Source of the DNA: Riptortus pedestris
Taxonomy: Eukaryota > Arthropoda > Insecta > Hemiptera > Alydidae
NCBI GenBank assembly: GCA_019009955.1
Contig: CM032233.1
Span: 94,187,501-94,251,500, forward strand
Reading direction: 5' to 3'
DNA: 64,000 nt
The translations under genes were made by a program, and so were the position numbers. Shown piece by piece: positions 55,817 through 64,000 of this stretch. How positions within the stretch are numbered: position 1 is the stretch's first letter; every line of letters starts with the position of its first letter. The notes under the pieces are model-generated. The model saw only the letters and a list, made by a program, of their open reading frames with translations. It searched no databases and had not been told where the DNA came from.

Positions 55817-55980
55817 TTCTTATTTATTAACGTCCACTTTGTACTACAAAGGATAATTGTAACGAGTTATGTACAGGTTACTGCCCTTTTCTATCTAGGG
55901 ATTTTATTTAATGAATTCTTAAATTTTAAATTCCTATTGCCCAGATGAGAATCGAACACAAGCCCCAAGGTTTACCAATG
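55817..55980 (-). mobile_element. tRNA-derived SINE, diverged
   Basis: TTATTTATTAACGTCCACTT (tail, reverse), TAACGAGTTATGTACAGGTT, ACTGCCCTTTTCTATC, CTATTGCCCAGATGAGAATC and GAACACAAGCCCC. The head is truncated after the B-box region. It borders the minisatellite. Confidence 0.75.
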
Positions 55981-56330
55981 TTATTCAGTATATGTATATT
56001 AAGTATGAGGTATATTGGCATATATTGATATTTAACTATCTCAACATAGTACATGATCCAATTTATATTGTAACACATTTACTTGGACCTCGATATAAAA
56101 TGTTAAACTAGTTGAGAGTATATTTAAAAACCAGATTTTTTATCTATACAATTAGCTAACGAATTCCTCTCCGGGCGTATTAGGGGAACTAATATGCAAC
56201 TTGCGTGTACCTTGTTAGTTCAAATGAATGAGCATCAACAGTTATGCAGTTTTTTTTTTTTCTTTCTCTTATATCCTAATTGACCATCAATTCAGAATGA
56301 GAAAAGTAACAGTGTTATGGGATGAAATAG
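55981..56330. other. spacer, nothing recognised
   Basis: AT-rich, non-coding. Confidence 0.4.
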
Positions 56331-57053
56331 TTTTAGCAGATTTATCTCTATTTATAAGCGTTCCATGCAAAAATAAAGATCGAGGAGAGGGAGTTTAGAG
56401 TGGGGGAATTTACTATACGTTGGAACGAAAAATGATATAGAACCAACCTTATTGGAAATTAAATGTACTAAAAATATTGTAATATACATTTATTCTCCAT
56501 CTAGAATATTAACCAAAATATTTGCATTTTCAATTTTCAGCCTTTGGGGACCCCCCCCCCCCTTCTACTCATATCACATTAACTATACTTTGTTATATAG
56601 AAAACGACTACTTTCATCCTGTATTACACGAGATACATGGAATTATGTTCTGTTGATCCCCTCCTCTCATTTTAAGTTCTTGGACTACTAACATTTGAGT
56701 GATAAACATTATTCTTATTCATTATACGTAAATTACTGTACTTTATATAGTAAACAGTTTTCAATAAAATTAATATGTTATATTCACTTTTAATTCAGTA
56801 ATTGTTTTTCTTTCCGGTGAAGAATATTTCTATCTATCTGTTCAGCTCTGAGAAGTCGGCAAACCTGTTTGTTTACAATTCAGGCGCTTTCCGTTGGAAG
56901 TTTATTAAAATTGACTGAAAGATATCTCATTACCGCTTGTATTTATTCATTTAATATTCACGGCGGTGTTAAGTGTTATCAGTATGTAGATTTATCTATT
57001 TTAAACTTCAGGTGGGAAATCTGCTTAGTTTACGCAGCTCCTGCGTGACAGAC
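56331..57053 (-). mobile_element. HINE, long form, core deleted
   Basis: TTTTAGCAGATTTATC begins the 3' end, but the sequence jumps at once to TTTATAAGCGTTCCATGCAA, losing hairpin, 3' part and microsatellite. The body follows with ACGTTGGAACGAAAAATG, ATTTGCAT at 56520-56527, and the C-run. The 5' end is GTTTACGCAGCTCCTGCGTG, ACAGAC. Confidence 0.82.
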
Positions 57054-58204
57054 CTGTTATTAATCTCTACATTTCATTGTTTCTTATAAAACTAAAGGTT
57101 CTGATTATTCATAGCTACAACTGGACCAAGACGAGCTGTGTTTAGAAAGAGTGTAGTTACTCGGAGTTTCTATCGAGGATGTCCATAGACGACTTTGCCA
57201 AAACATTAATGTATCCATGAATTTCTTTTCCTTGAGATTGTTTTAAAATGTAAGATAGTAATATTACTTTTAGACATAGAGAATAACGCTGGAAAAGATT
57301 CGGGGTCATTTATCTGAATTATACCAGATAATTGTTAATTATCACCAAAACAATCTTCAACGACAATAAGAAAAAAAAATATGAGACCTACTTGCAATTC
57401 TATTAACCTTTAGCGGCTCCTAAAAAGGGACTAATTTTCTTTTACATACGTCTATTTCCTTCCTATTAAACTGTGAGTGTGACAGTCTCGGCTAAAGACC
57501 GATTCGAATATTTTAAATGTCATGGGGTTAATAGGAAATAATTTTGAAGCGACTAAAAACCACTTGCTCAAAGATAATACGGCTAGCTAAGTGAAGGAAA
57601 GTGTCTTGCTGCCTTCCTCCATTAGAGTAATCACTAGAAATGTTATTGTACCCCCCTCCCTTAGAGTTCTTCGTTCAATTCCCCAACACAGCGTCCCACT
57701 CACAATTTATATACTTCCCTGTAACATACCCACCCTAATACCAGCCGTAAATTCACTTAAAATATTTCAAAGCAATATATCTTTCCTTTTGATTAATAAT
57801 TGATGGAACCTGATCCGATTTAGAGGATAAATGGGAGTCATTTTGAATAGAAAAATGCCAGTTAGAAGTGTTTCTCCATTTTTCAATGTACTCCTCCATT
57901 ATTTATTGTTATTTTTCATTATTTGTATGTAACTCAGTTTTTCTTGTCCTAAAATACAAATTAGTGAAATTAGCTGTCATATATTATAAAAGAATATTTA
58001 ACGGTCTGTCAGAATTGTTTTTTTTTATTTTGTGATGTTGATTACTTATATTACTGTTTTTCGTGTCACTGTATGACTAATGTCATTAAGGCTTGTAATT
58101 CAATCACTTGAACGTGGCCAATTGGATTTCAATTAATAGGGTGCCATCTAACACAAAGTAAAAACTATGGCTGAATCGGGGTACAATCCATGGTAGAGGT
58201 TAAT
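57054..58204. other. unique segment
   Basis: No recognised repeat and no supported gene. A 70-codon frame (57591-57803) is hydrophobic and Pro-rich without motif. It directly precedes the Penelope-like element. Confidence 0.4.
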
Positions 58205-58205
58205 A

Positions 58206-58322
58206 TCAAAAATTATATTTGTCGATTTCATCGAGATAGAGAGAGAGAGAACTTGCCGGGCAGCCCATAACCAACCCATGGTCCGATTTATAAAACTTTT
58301 CTTGAAACACGAAGTAGCTTTG
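58206..58322 (-). pseudogene. inverted 5' piece of the Penelope-like RT
   Basis: The minus strand encodes FQEKFYKSDHGLVMGCPASS, matching the RT block Phe-Tyr-Lys-x-x-x-Gly-Leu-x-Met-Gly-x-Pro. It overlaps an inverted repeat: GAACTTGCCGGGCAGCCCA near 58250-58268 pairs with TGGGCTGCCCGGCATGTTC near 58338-58356, each extended by (GA)n or (CT)n. Inversion of the 5' end during target-primed reverse transcription, known for L1, is a plausible origin. Confidence 0.75.
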
Positions 58323-59044
58323 GCTCAGTACTATTTGGGCTGCCCGGCATGTTCTCTCTCTCTCTGCAGACCTGTTTGTGGGTGGCTGGAGTGCCGATAC
58401 ATTATGAATAAAAAGAACCCATTCTTTGAGAAGATTTGTCACTGGGTACGCTTCGTAGATGACTACTTACGCTTCGTTTCTGTTTACCCGATGGTACAGA
58501 AGAAGAGTTAATAGGCTTCTTAAGTATCTGAATAGGAGACACAGAAACATAAAGTTCACTATGGAAAAAGAGGATGAGGGGATGTTGAACTATTTAGATC
58601 GGTGCATCACGGGAAAAGACAGAAAAATCACATTTAAGGCAACCCACTGCAACTGACACAGCAATAGATAAACATTCGTTCCACCATCCTAAAACTAAAA
58701 TCACTCCTTTCATTTACTATATAGACCGGCTACTGACCTTACCACTGTCAATGTAGGATCATAGAAGAGAACTCGAATTCATAAAGCACGTTGCCAAAAC
58801 TAATGTACATGGAACCACCCTCATCCAAGGCATTTATGAACGGAGCTCCAAAAAACATGCCCTCAAAAAGTCTTTCAGCCATTTTCCCGAAAATACTAAG
58901 AAACTCCATTGGTGCGCCATTCCATATTTAGGAAAACTTTCTGAAAAAAAAAATGGGGTGCACACTAAGTAGGATTGGAGTGAGGGTAGCCTATAAGAGC
59001 GGACCGAATCTGGGCGATATGCTATGCATGGGCAAAAACCCTAT

Positions 59045-59438
59045 CGATATAAAAGACAGGTCTACTGTGTACAAACTAGGGTGAGGTGCATGCGAAGGGT
59101 GTTACATCGGCCAAACAGGAAGAAAAATAAAAAATCGTTGTAGAGAACATGGATATCAATCAGATTTGGAATTTTTCTGCCACGAAGAACAAGAAGGCCA
59201 TAGCGAAGCATCTCATGAAGTGTGGGTATTACACGAGGCCAAGAAAGGTAAAAAACTAAGTTCATTGGATGGTCTGGAGATTGCGATGAACAAGAAGCTT
59301 ATTGGTAATCGCTGTTTGAACATGAAGACCGATTGCTATGTCTCCAATGGTGGGGGTACTGGACCTCGATCTTATCTCCCGCGCACCAGCCAGTCACTTG
59401 CTGTCTTTCCCTATGAGTCCATGCAAGTAGGTCAGTAG
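59045..59438 (+). pseudogene. GIY-YIG endonuclease part of the Penelope-like element
   Basis: The frame CYIGQTGRKIKNRCREH contains the YIG-type motif and the conserved Gln-Thr-Gly-Arg, followed by downstream residues up to SQSLAVFPYESMQV. In Penelope-like elements this domain nicks DNA to start target-primed reverse transcription. The start of the domain is reached only with a frameshift near 59080. The upstream linker WCAIPYLGKLSEK...RVAYK is the usual region between RT and endonuclease. Confidence 0.8.
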
Positions 59439-59622
59439 ATATTTTTAGCTATGACCCAATGGATCTCTCACACTCCTTATTTTATTTTAAGATTTGACAT
59501 TGGTTTATTTACTTATGTTCACATCTTTTGGATATTTATATTGTGTGTATTGATATTAGTATGATTAATGACCCAGTTGTAACGTATGTAGATTTTATTG
59601 ACGTTGTTGTTTTTATGTGTAG
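59431..59622 (+). other. putative retained intron in the Penelope-like element
   Basis: This 192-bp segment starts GTCAGTAG and ends TTGTTTTTATGTGTAG. It is precisely absent from both arms at 9104-9373, where GCATGCAAGTAG joins CTCTGAAGATGG. Removing it extends the reading frame to VALKMENIVYESA-stop, which agrees with VALKMETLVFESA-stop in the 9-kb copy. GTAG occurs at both edges, so a deletion through 4-bp microhomology is the alternative. Introns inside Penelope-like elements are established. Confidence 0.6.
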
Positions 59623-59762
59623 CTCTTAAGATGGAGAACATAGTCTACGAAAGCGCTTAGCGCTGAAATAAAAAAATGTGAAGAATTGGACGTCTTTTTT
59701 TTGCTCTCCAAGTACACAATATTCTTCACTTCCAACCACACTGCTAAGAGATTCAAAAACTT

Positions 59763-59802
59763 GGGAAATCTGCTTAGTTAACGCAGTACCTGTGTAACGG
59801 AC
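59763..59802 (-). mobile_element. HINE 5' end fragment
   Basis: TTGGGAAATCTGCTTAGTTA, ACGCAGTACCTGTGTAACGG, AC. It abuts the 3' end of the next HINE in the same orientation with no bases between. Confidence 0.8.
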
Positions 59803-60378
59803 TTTTAGCAGATTTCCCTTAAGGGAAATCAGCTATTGAGGTAGTACTCATGACGCAATTTTCAAAAAATTTCTTCAAATGTCCATCGATCCTACCCAGG
59901 AGATGACGAAAATGAGGTCCGTTCAAAATTATATATATGTCGTTTAACGCTCTAGCGGTAGCAATTTTTGTTTGATCGTTATCAAACTCGATATTTAAAC
60001 GTTTTATACAAAAAGACAGATCAAGTTCGTTAATGGCTGAAATCGAACCAGTGGGAGGGGGGGTTCAGAGGGGGAATTTTCGAAAATTCAAAATATCTCC
60101 GTTACCGTACGTCGGATCAAAAAATTGTATAAAACTAATCTTATTCTAAATTAAATTTACTGTAAATATTGTTCTATACATTTATTCTCTATCATGAATA
60201 TTAACCAAGATATTTGCATTTTTATTAGTTGTGGGCCGATAACGGATGACTTAGTTTTCGCCAAAAGCTAGTTCGGCCGTTTGTCGTAACTGTTCGGCTC
60301 TCGTATGGAGATTTCTCTATTTTATAACTTCATGTGGGAAATCTGCTTAGTTTACGCAGCCCCTGCCCAACGGACTTT
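59803..60378 (-). mobile_element. HINE, short form, full length, short core
   Basis: It has the perfect 3' end (TTTTAGCAG, palindrome GATTTCCCTTAAGGGAAATC), GTCCATCGATCCTACCCAGG, a short ATATATATG core, GCTCTAGCGGTAGCAATTTT, ATTTGCAT at 60212-60219, CGTAACTGTTCGGCTCTCGT and CAGCCCCTGCCCAACGGAC. 576 bp, close to the 21-kb copy. Confidence 0.9.
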
Positions 60379-60465
60379 TTGCCCTCTCCTAGGTAGGATC
60401 GATGGGCATTTGAAAAAAGATTTTAAAATTGCGTCATGAGTGCAACCTCAATAGCTGATTATTTT
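60379..60465 (+). mobile_element. HINE 3' fragment
   Basis: GCCCTCTCCTAGGTAGGATC, GATGGGCATTTGAAAAAAG, GCGTCATGAGTGCAACCTC, AATAGCTGATT; the hairpin is missing. Opposite orientation to the copy that it abuts. Confidence 0.75.
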
Positions 60466-61030
60466 TTCTCCCTTAAGATCCTCCCCCCTTTCCCTAAAAT
60501 TTTAATTAGGAAAATTGGTGTAAAAGCTAAGAGTGTGAAGGTGTATTGGAGAACCGACCGTTCGGATCTCTGGCTTTGGAGTTGGAGGTACCCCCGCCTC
60601 CTATAGCCATCCCCCGATCGAAGACCGTTAATATCGCTGTCAATCGGCCAGCCCACTCCCCTAGCCCGCTCCGCCCCCAACCACCTACACTCCACCTTCC
60701 AATACCCCCTTCTCTTAGACTCATTGCATTTTTTTTACAAATAAACGGTAAAGCTAAATAAAACCGTTTAAAAATATTATAAATATATCCACATTGTTAC
60801 TGATAATTATTGGATACTTATGTATTCAATTAATAGTAACATATTTCTTGGTTAAAATTAAATATTTCCTTATACCTATTATATTTTGACGGAAAGCAAA
60901 GCTTTAAATATATGGAACACGTTAAAAATTAAATGCTAATAATTTAAACAACTGTTTATTTATTGATTAATATTAAATAAATGCCCTGAAAACTAAAAGT
61001 AAAAAAAAAATCCAGAAAAAAAATAGTCGC
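60466..61030. other. unique island with GC-rich core
   Basis: 60545-60720 is GC-rich (GGTACCCCCGCCTCCTATAG, CCCGCTCCGCCCCCAACC). Three overlapping frames on both strands simply reflect the GC content. From 60720 on it is AT-rich. No gene supported. Confidence 0.4.
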
Positions 61031-61034
61031 TCCT

Positions 61035-61105
61035 GGCGCGATTCGATCCCGAGATCTTGTGGTTACAAACAGATGCCGGCACCACTGAGCCACCTCCCCT
61101 TGAAG
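61035..61105 (-). tRNA. tRNA-like sequence, probably a pseudogene or SINE head
   Basis: The minus strand reads GGTGGCTCAGTGGTGCCGGC (A box TGGCTCAGTGG), a possible anticodon-loop stretch TTTGTAA, and GGGATCGAATC (B box). T-runs at about 61008-61025 could end pol III transcription. The acceptor and T stems do not pair well and the anticodon stem is broken, so a working tRNA is unlikely. Confidence 0.35.
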
Positions 61106-61561
61106 TAATCATAACGACTTCTCTTAACAACACCTCAAGACTTTCAGGTAATCATTGACATTTTTTTTAGACGAACGCGTGACAAGTGCGTTCTCTCGCT
61201 TAAGCCGAATTAGTTTTTCATTAGATACTACACACTGAAAATTTTCGTTCAAATGGGCGGGGGGAAGGTAGCACACTTCCCTTGTAAGTGGGAGAGGGGA
61301 GTTGGAATAAAGTGAAAATATCCAATTTGACATTTCTCAGTACTTATTAGTGATACAAATAGTTGAACGTGACATTTTCTTATTTACCATAAAATATCTA
61401 TAAATTAAGTCTCATGATATTTTTCCGACGCATTGGAAGGGAAAAATCGTGTATCACTTCCAAATGGAATGTAACAAAAATGTGATGCACTTAACACAAT
61501 AGGACTATAAGGAAGTCGTATATATTTTGCTCCAATGAGATTTTTAATGTATATTTTTTTT
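61106..61561. other. spacer, nothing recognised
   Basis: Non-coding sequence. The minus-strand frame at 61124-61333 has no motif. Confidence 0.4.
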
Positions 61562-62272
61562 TATAGATTTCCCTTAAGGGGAATCAGCTATGGAGGTCGT
61601 ACACATGACGCGATTTTCGAAAAATGTTTTCAAATGTCCATCGATCATATTTTAAATGTCCTGCAAATTAATTTTACTATAAATATTGTTATATACATTT
61701 ATTCTCTATCTTGAATATTAACCGAGATATTTGCATTGTTATTAAGTGTGTGTGGATAACGGACGAGATGAGATCGGCTATTGTCGGTTCTGGTCATATG
61801 ATTCTGGATTAGTTCGGCCGTTTCCGTATCTGTTCGGCTCTCGTGAAATTGGTTTAGACTCGTGAGAAATATGCAAATACGTTCTGTTCACCCCCCCCCT
61901 TCTTTAGTTCTTGCACTACTAAAATTTGAGTTATTAAATTATAAATTATTCTGATTCATTATAAATTGCAGTACTTGATATAGTAAATAGTTTGCAATAA
62001 AGTTAATGTGTTATATTCAGATATATATCAGTAACTGTTTTCTTTCCGGTGAAGAATGTGTCCATCTATCTATTCAGCTCGGAGTGACCTATATGTTTAC
62101 AATTCGGAAGCCGTTTCCGTTGGGAGTTTATTAAAATTAACTGAAATATTTCTCATCACCATTTGTATTTAATCACGGTGGTGTTAAGTGTTAGCAGAAT
62201 GCAGATTTCTCTATTGTAAAATTTCACGTGGGAAATCTGCTTAGTTTACGCAGATCGTTTATGGTAGACTTT
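61562..62272 (-). mobile_element. HINE, mosaic, core deleted
   Basis: TATAGATTTCCCTTAAGGGG (3' end), GTCCATCGATCATATTTTAA, then directly body sequence. ATTTGCAT is at 61729-61736. It then shows short-form sequence (GTCGGTTCTGGTCATATG, CCGTATCTGTTCGGCTCTCG) followed by long-form sequence (TTAGTTCTTGCACTACTAAA). The 5' end is AAATCTGCTTAGTTTACGCA, GATCGTTTATGGTAGAC, decayed. Confidence 0.8.
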
Positions 62273-62723
62273 TGTATATTAGAGTAGAAATGCCAGACTT
62301 TATAAATCAATTAACGTACTTTAATGTCGTAGAAATGTTCAATATTATTTTTACAAGTTGTTCTTTAACAAATGAAGTTATTATCTCATCATGTTGGAGC
62401 GGGAAACATTCAGACCACACTGAATTCGATTGCTGGACGTTATGATGTAAAGACGAAAAATTATTGGTTACAAGTGATTGCCCATCAGAAATTCGCCAGG
62501 CTGTGGCACATACAAATTATAGCTCTTGTGTCGACTGGGTCTCAGAATTGCTCAGGTCTGAATCAATTAGGGGAACTCGCCTATTAAAGGCTTAGATATC
62601 GCTTTCAGTGGTTATTATTGGATCTCGCAAAACGAACGGCGGAGTCACGTCAGTATGAATCAGGAATATTGAATCTGCTGTAATACCTGCGTAGATCGTG
62701 TAGTTTTCTTTCAAGCCTTTATA
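62273..62723. other. spacer, nothing recognised
   Basis: Non-repetitive segment. The 71-codon frame 62372-62587 has no motif that I recognise. Confidence 0.4.
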
Positions 62724-63914
62724 TTTGCAGATTTCCCTTAAGGGTAATCAGCAATTGATGTGGTACTCATGACGCGCTTTTCGAAAAATTTCTTCGAAAT
62801 GTCAATCGATCCCCTACCCAGTAGATGACGAAAATGAGGTCTATTCAAAACTATATTTATATATTTGTCGGGGCTCAGGTTAGCCATGCGAGTTAAAGCG
62901 TTGACCTTTATCTCACATGGCAAACCTAGAGTGGCGAGTTCGATTCTCGCCTGGGCAAAGGAAATTATTTAGTGACGGAATTCATTAAATAACATCCTAA
63001 AATCCCACCCTGGCTAGAAAAGGGAAGTAACCTGTAGATGACCCGTCCCAATTAGCCTGAGTAGCAAAAAGTGGACGTTAATAAATAATAATAATATATT
63101 TGTCTGTTACCACTCTAGCGGTCGCAATTCTGGTTTAATTGATACCGAACTCCATATTTAAACGTTTTATATAAAATAAAGATCAAGTTTGTTAATAGCT
63201 CAAATCGAACCAGTTGGAGGGGGGTTTAGATGGGGGAATTTTGAAGATTCGAAATATCTCTGTTATTATATGTCGGATCGATAAATTGTATATAACCAAT
63301 TTTAGTTCAATATTCTTATCAAATTTGGTCCTATGAAAGTTGCTGTATGTATTTTTTCTGTATCATGAATATTAACCAAGATATATGGATATTTTAGTTT
63401 CCGGCTTTCAGTAAGCCCCCACTCTGTCTCATGTCATATTAATAATAAGCTGTTATATCATAAAACACTTCATTCCGAGGTTAAATTCCAAATATGGTTT
63501 TCATTTACCTTTTGCTTTGTGAGATACATGCAAATATGTTGTGATGACATCATCAATTCAGATTTTCCTCTCTTTACTCGATATATAACCGTTTCAGTCA
63601 ACACTGCATATCATGTTTGTTATCAGCAGAAATCGGACCAGGAAAAGTGGGGGTTTCCAGGGGAAATTCGAAAATTCAAAATATTTCTGTAATTATAAGT
63701 CCGATTGCATAGTCCTAATAAAATCAATCTTGTTAAACTATTCATGCTCTACAATTGTTGTTCTATGCATTTTTTCGTAGCCAGTTATTCTTACTTTCAA
63801 ATTGTCTGCCAGTAACCCCACCCTCCCCTCACCATTTTTACTCATCAGTTTGGTGTGTTATACCAGTAAGTGGGAAATCTACTTAGTTTCGGAGAAACCT
63901 GCGTGAAAGATTTT
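62724..63914 (-). mobile_element. HINE, long/third-form mosaic with SINE inside
   Basis: TTTGCAGATTTCCCTTAAGG (3' end), TCAATCGATCCCCTACCCAG, GACGAAAATGAGGTC, a short AT core, the SINE, then TGTTACCACTCTAGCGGTCG. A first body module (CAAATCGAACCAGTTGG) is followed by TGATGACATCATCAATTCAG at 63541, a second module (GCAGAAATCGGACCAGG) and the third-form end. The 5' end is GGGAAATCTACTTAGTTTCG, GAGAAACCTGCGTGAAAGA. Confidence 0.8.
62859..63104 (+). mobile_element. tRNA-derived SINE, full length, nested in HINE
   Basis: An 11-bp perfect target duplication, ATATATTTGTC, at 62859-62869 and 63094-63104 encloses 224 bp. The SINE runs from GGGGCTCAGGTTAGCCATGC through GCGTTGACC, GAGTTCGATTCTCGCC and the body to TGGACGTTAATAAATAATAA. 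The HINE resumes with TGTTACCACTCTAGCGG. Confidence 0.92.
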
Positions 63915-64000
63915 TGAAGATAATGATTGGCATACATTTCTTAGGAATGAGTGACCGACTTCTGATATATTTCTACATTATTGTTAGATGAGTTACAGAA
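63915..64000. other. window end, nothing recognised
   Basis: Short AT-rich stretch. Confidence 0.3.

Larger units (their letters stand above)
58205..59744 (+). pseudogene. Penelope-like element (RT + GIY-YIG), decayed, 5' inverted
   Basis: The plus strand carries a broken reverse transcriptase plus endonuclease of the Penelope-like class. The RT part has GCPAC...NPFFEKICHWVRFVDDYL (58338-58480; FVDD replaces the usual YVDD box), then after a frameshift LLKYLNRRHRNIKFTMEKED and LNYLD. The connecting region includes WCAIPYLGKLSEK and RVAYKSGPNLGD. The GIY-YIG part is CYIGQTGRKIKNRCREH near 59100 and continues to 59438. At the left end 58206-58322 is inverted: the minus strand reads KFYKSDHGLVMGCPASS, the RT segment expected just upstream. 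The 3' UTR ends near 59744. Several frameshifts make it non-functional. Confidence 0.85.

Noticed and set aside
58278..58656. Separate small genes at the Penelope-like locus
   Set aside because: They are consecutive frames of one frameshifted reverse transcriptase, not independent genes.
61035..61105. Functional tRNA gene
   Set aside because: A and B boxes are good, but acceptor and T stems do not pair and the anticodon stem is disrupted. Kept only as a tRNA-like sequence with low confidence.

Overview
This is an AT-rich stretch of animal nuclear DNA, probably arthropod. That assignment is an inference from the mix of elements (Helentron-type elements, a Penelope-like element with a GIY-YIG domain, tRNA-derived SINEs, Tc1-type MITEs). 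I found no complete host gene, no rRNA, no convincing functional tRNA and no operon-like layout. Almost all open frames are short chance frames. Many are Ile-Tyr repeats read through (AT)n tracts, or frames in tandem repeats whose unit length is not a multiple of three. The only protein signatures I trust lie in decayed transposons: a Penelope-like reverse transcriptase and GIY-YIG endonuclease (58.2-59.7 kb) and a helix-turn-helix remnant of a Tc1/mariner transposase (two copies, 23.1 and 24.5 kb).

The dominant component is one family of non-autonomous elements, with roughly 35-40 complete or broken copies. The 5' end reads TCCGTCACGCAGGGGCTGCG. About 15 bp further in lies AGCAGATTTCCC. The middle holds an (AT)n, (AC)n or (GT)n tract. 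The 3' end is a palindrome, GATTTCCCTTAAGGGAAATC, followed by TGCTAA. The inner 5' motif and the 3' end form short subterminal inverted repeats. This is the layout of Helentron-associated elements (HINEs, of which Drosophila DINE-1 is the known example), so I call the family HINE. Below, 'forward' means 5' TCCGTC end first. Copies fall into a short form (about 570-650 bp), a long form (about 800-980 bp) and a third form with a different 5' half. Several copies are mosaics.

The HINE microsatellite core is where other elements are nested: two Helitron-like elements with 298-bp internal tandem repeats (16.5-18.4 and 31.1-32.9 kb), two near-identical Tc1-type MITEs (22.9 and 24.2 kb), a solo LTR (43.5 kb) and SINEs beside the tract (5.6 and 62.9 kb). 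Other blocks are a degenerate ~530-bp tandem repeat (1.4-3.8 kb), a 74-bp satellite (35-37 kb) with a SINE tail inside it, and a 70-bp minisatellite arranged as 209-bp trimers (54.6-55.8 kb).

Between the repeats are islands with no repeat that I recognise, several of them richer in GC: 3.8-4.3, 8.75-9.07, 25.7-26.5, 34.3-34.9, 44.75-45.2, 46.7-49.4, 51.4-51.8, 57.1-58.2 and 60.5-60.7 kb. These are the best candidates for host regulatory DNA. The window therefore looks like a large intron or intergenic region rebuilt by nested transposition.
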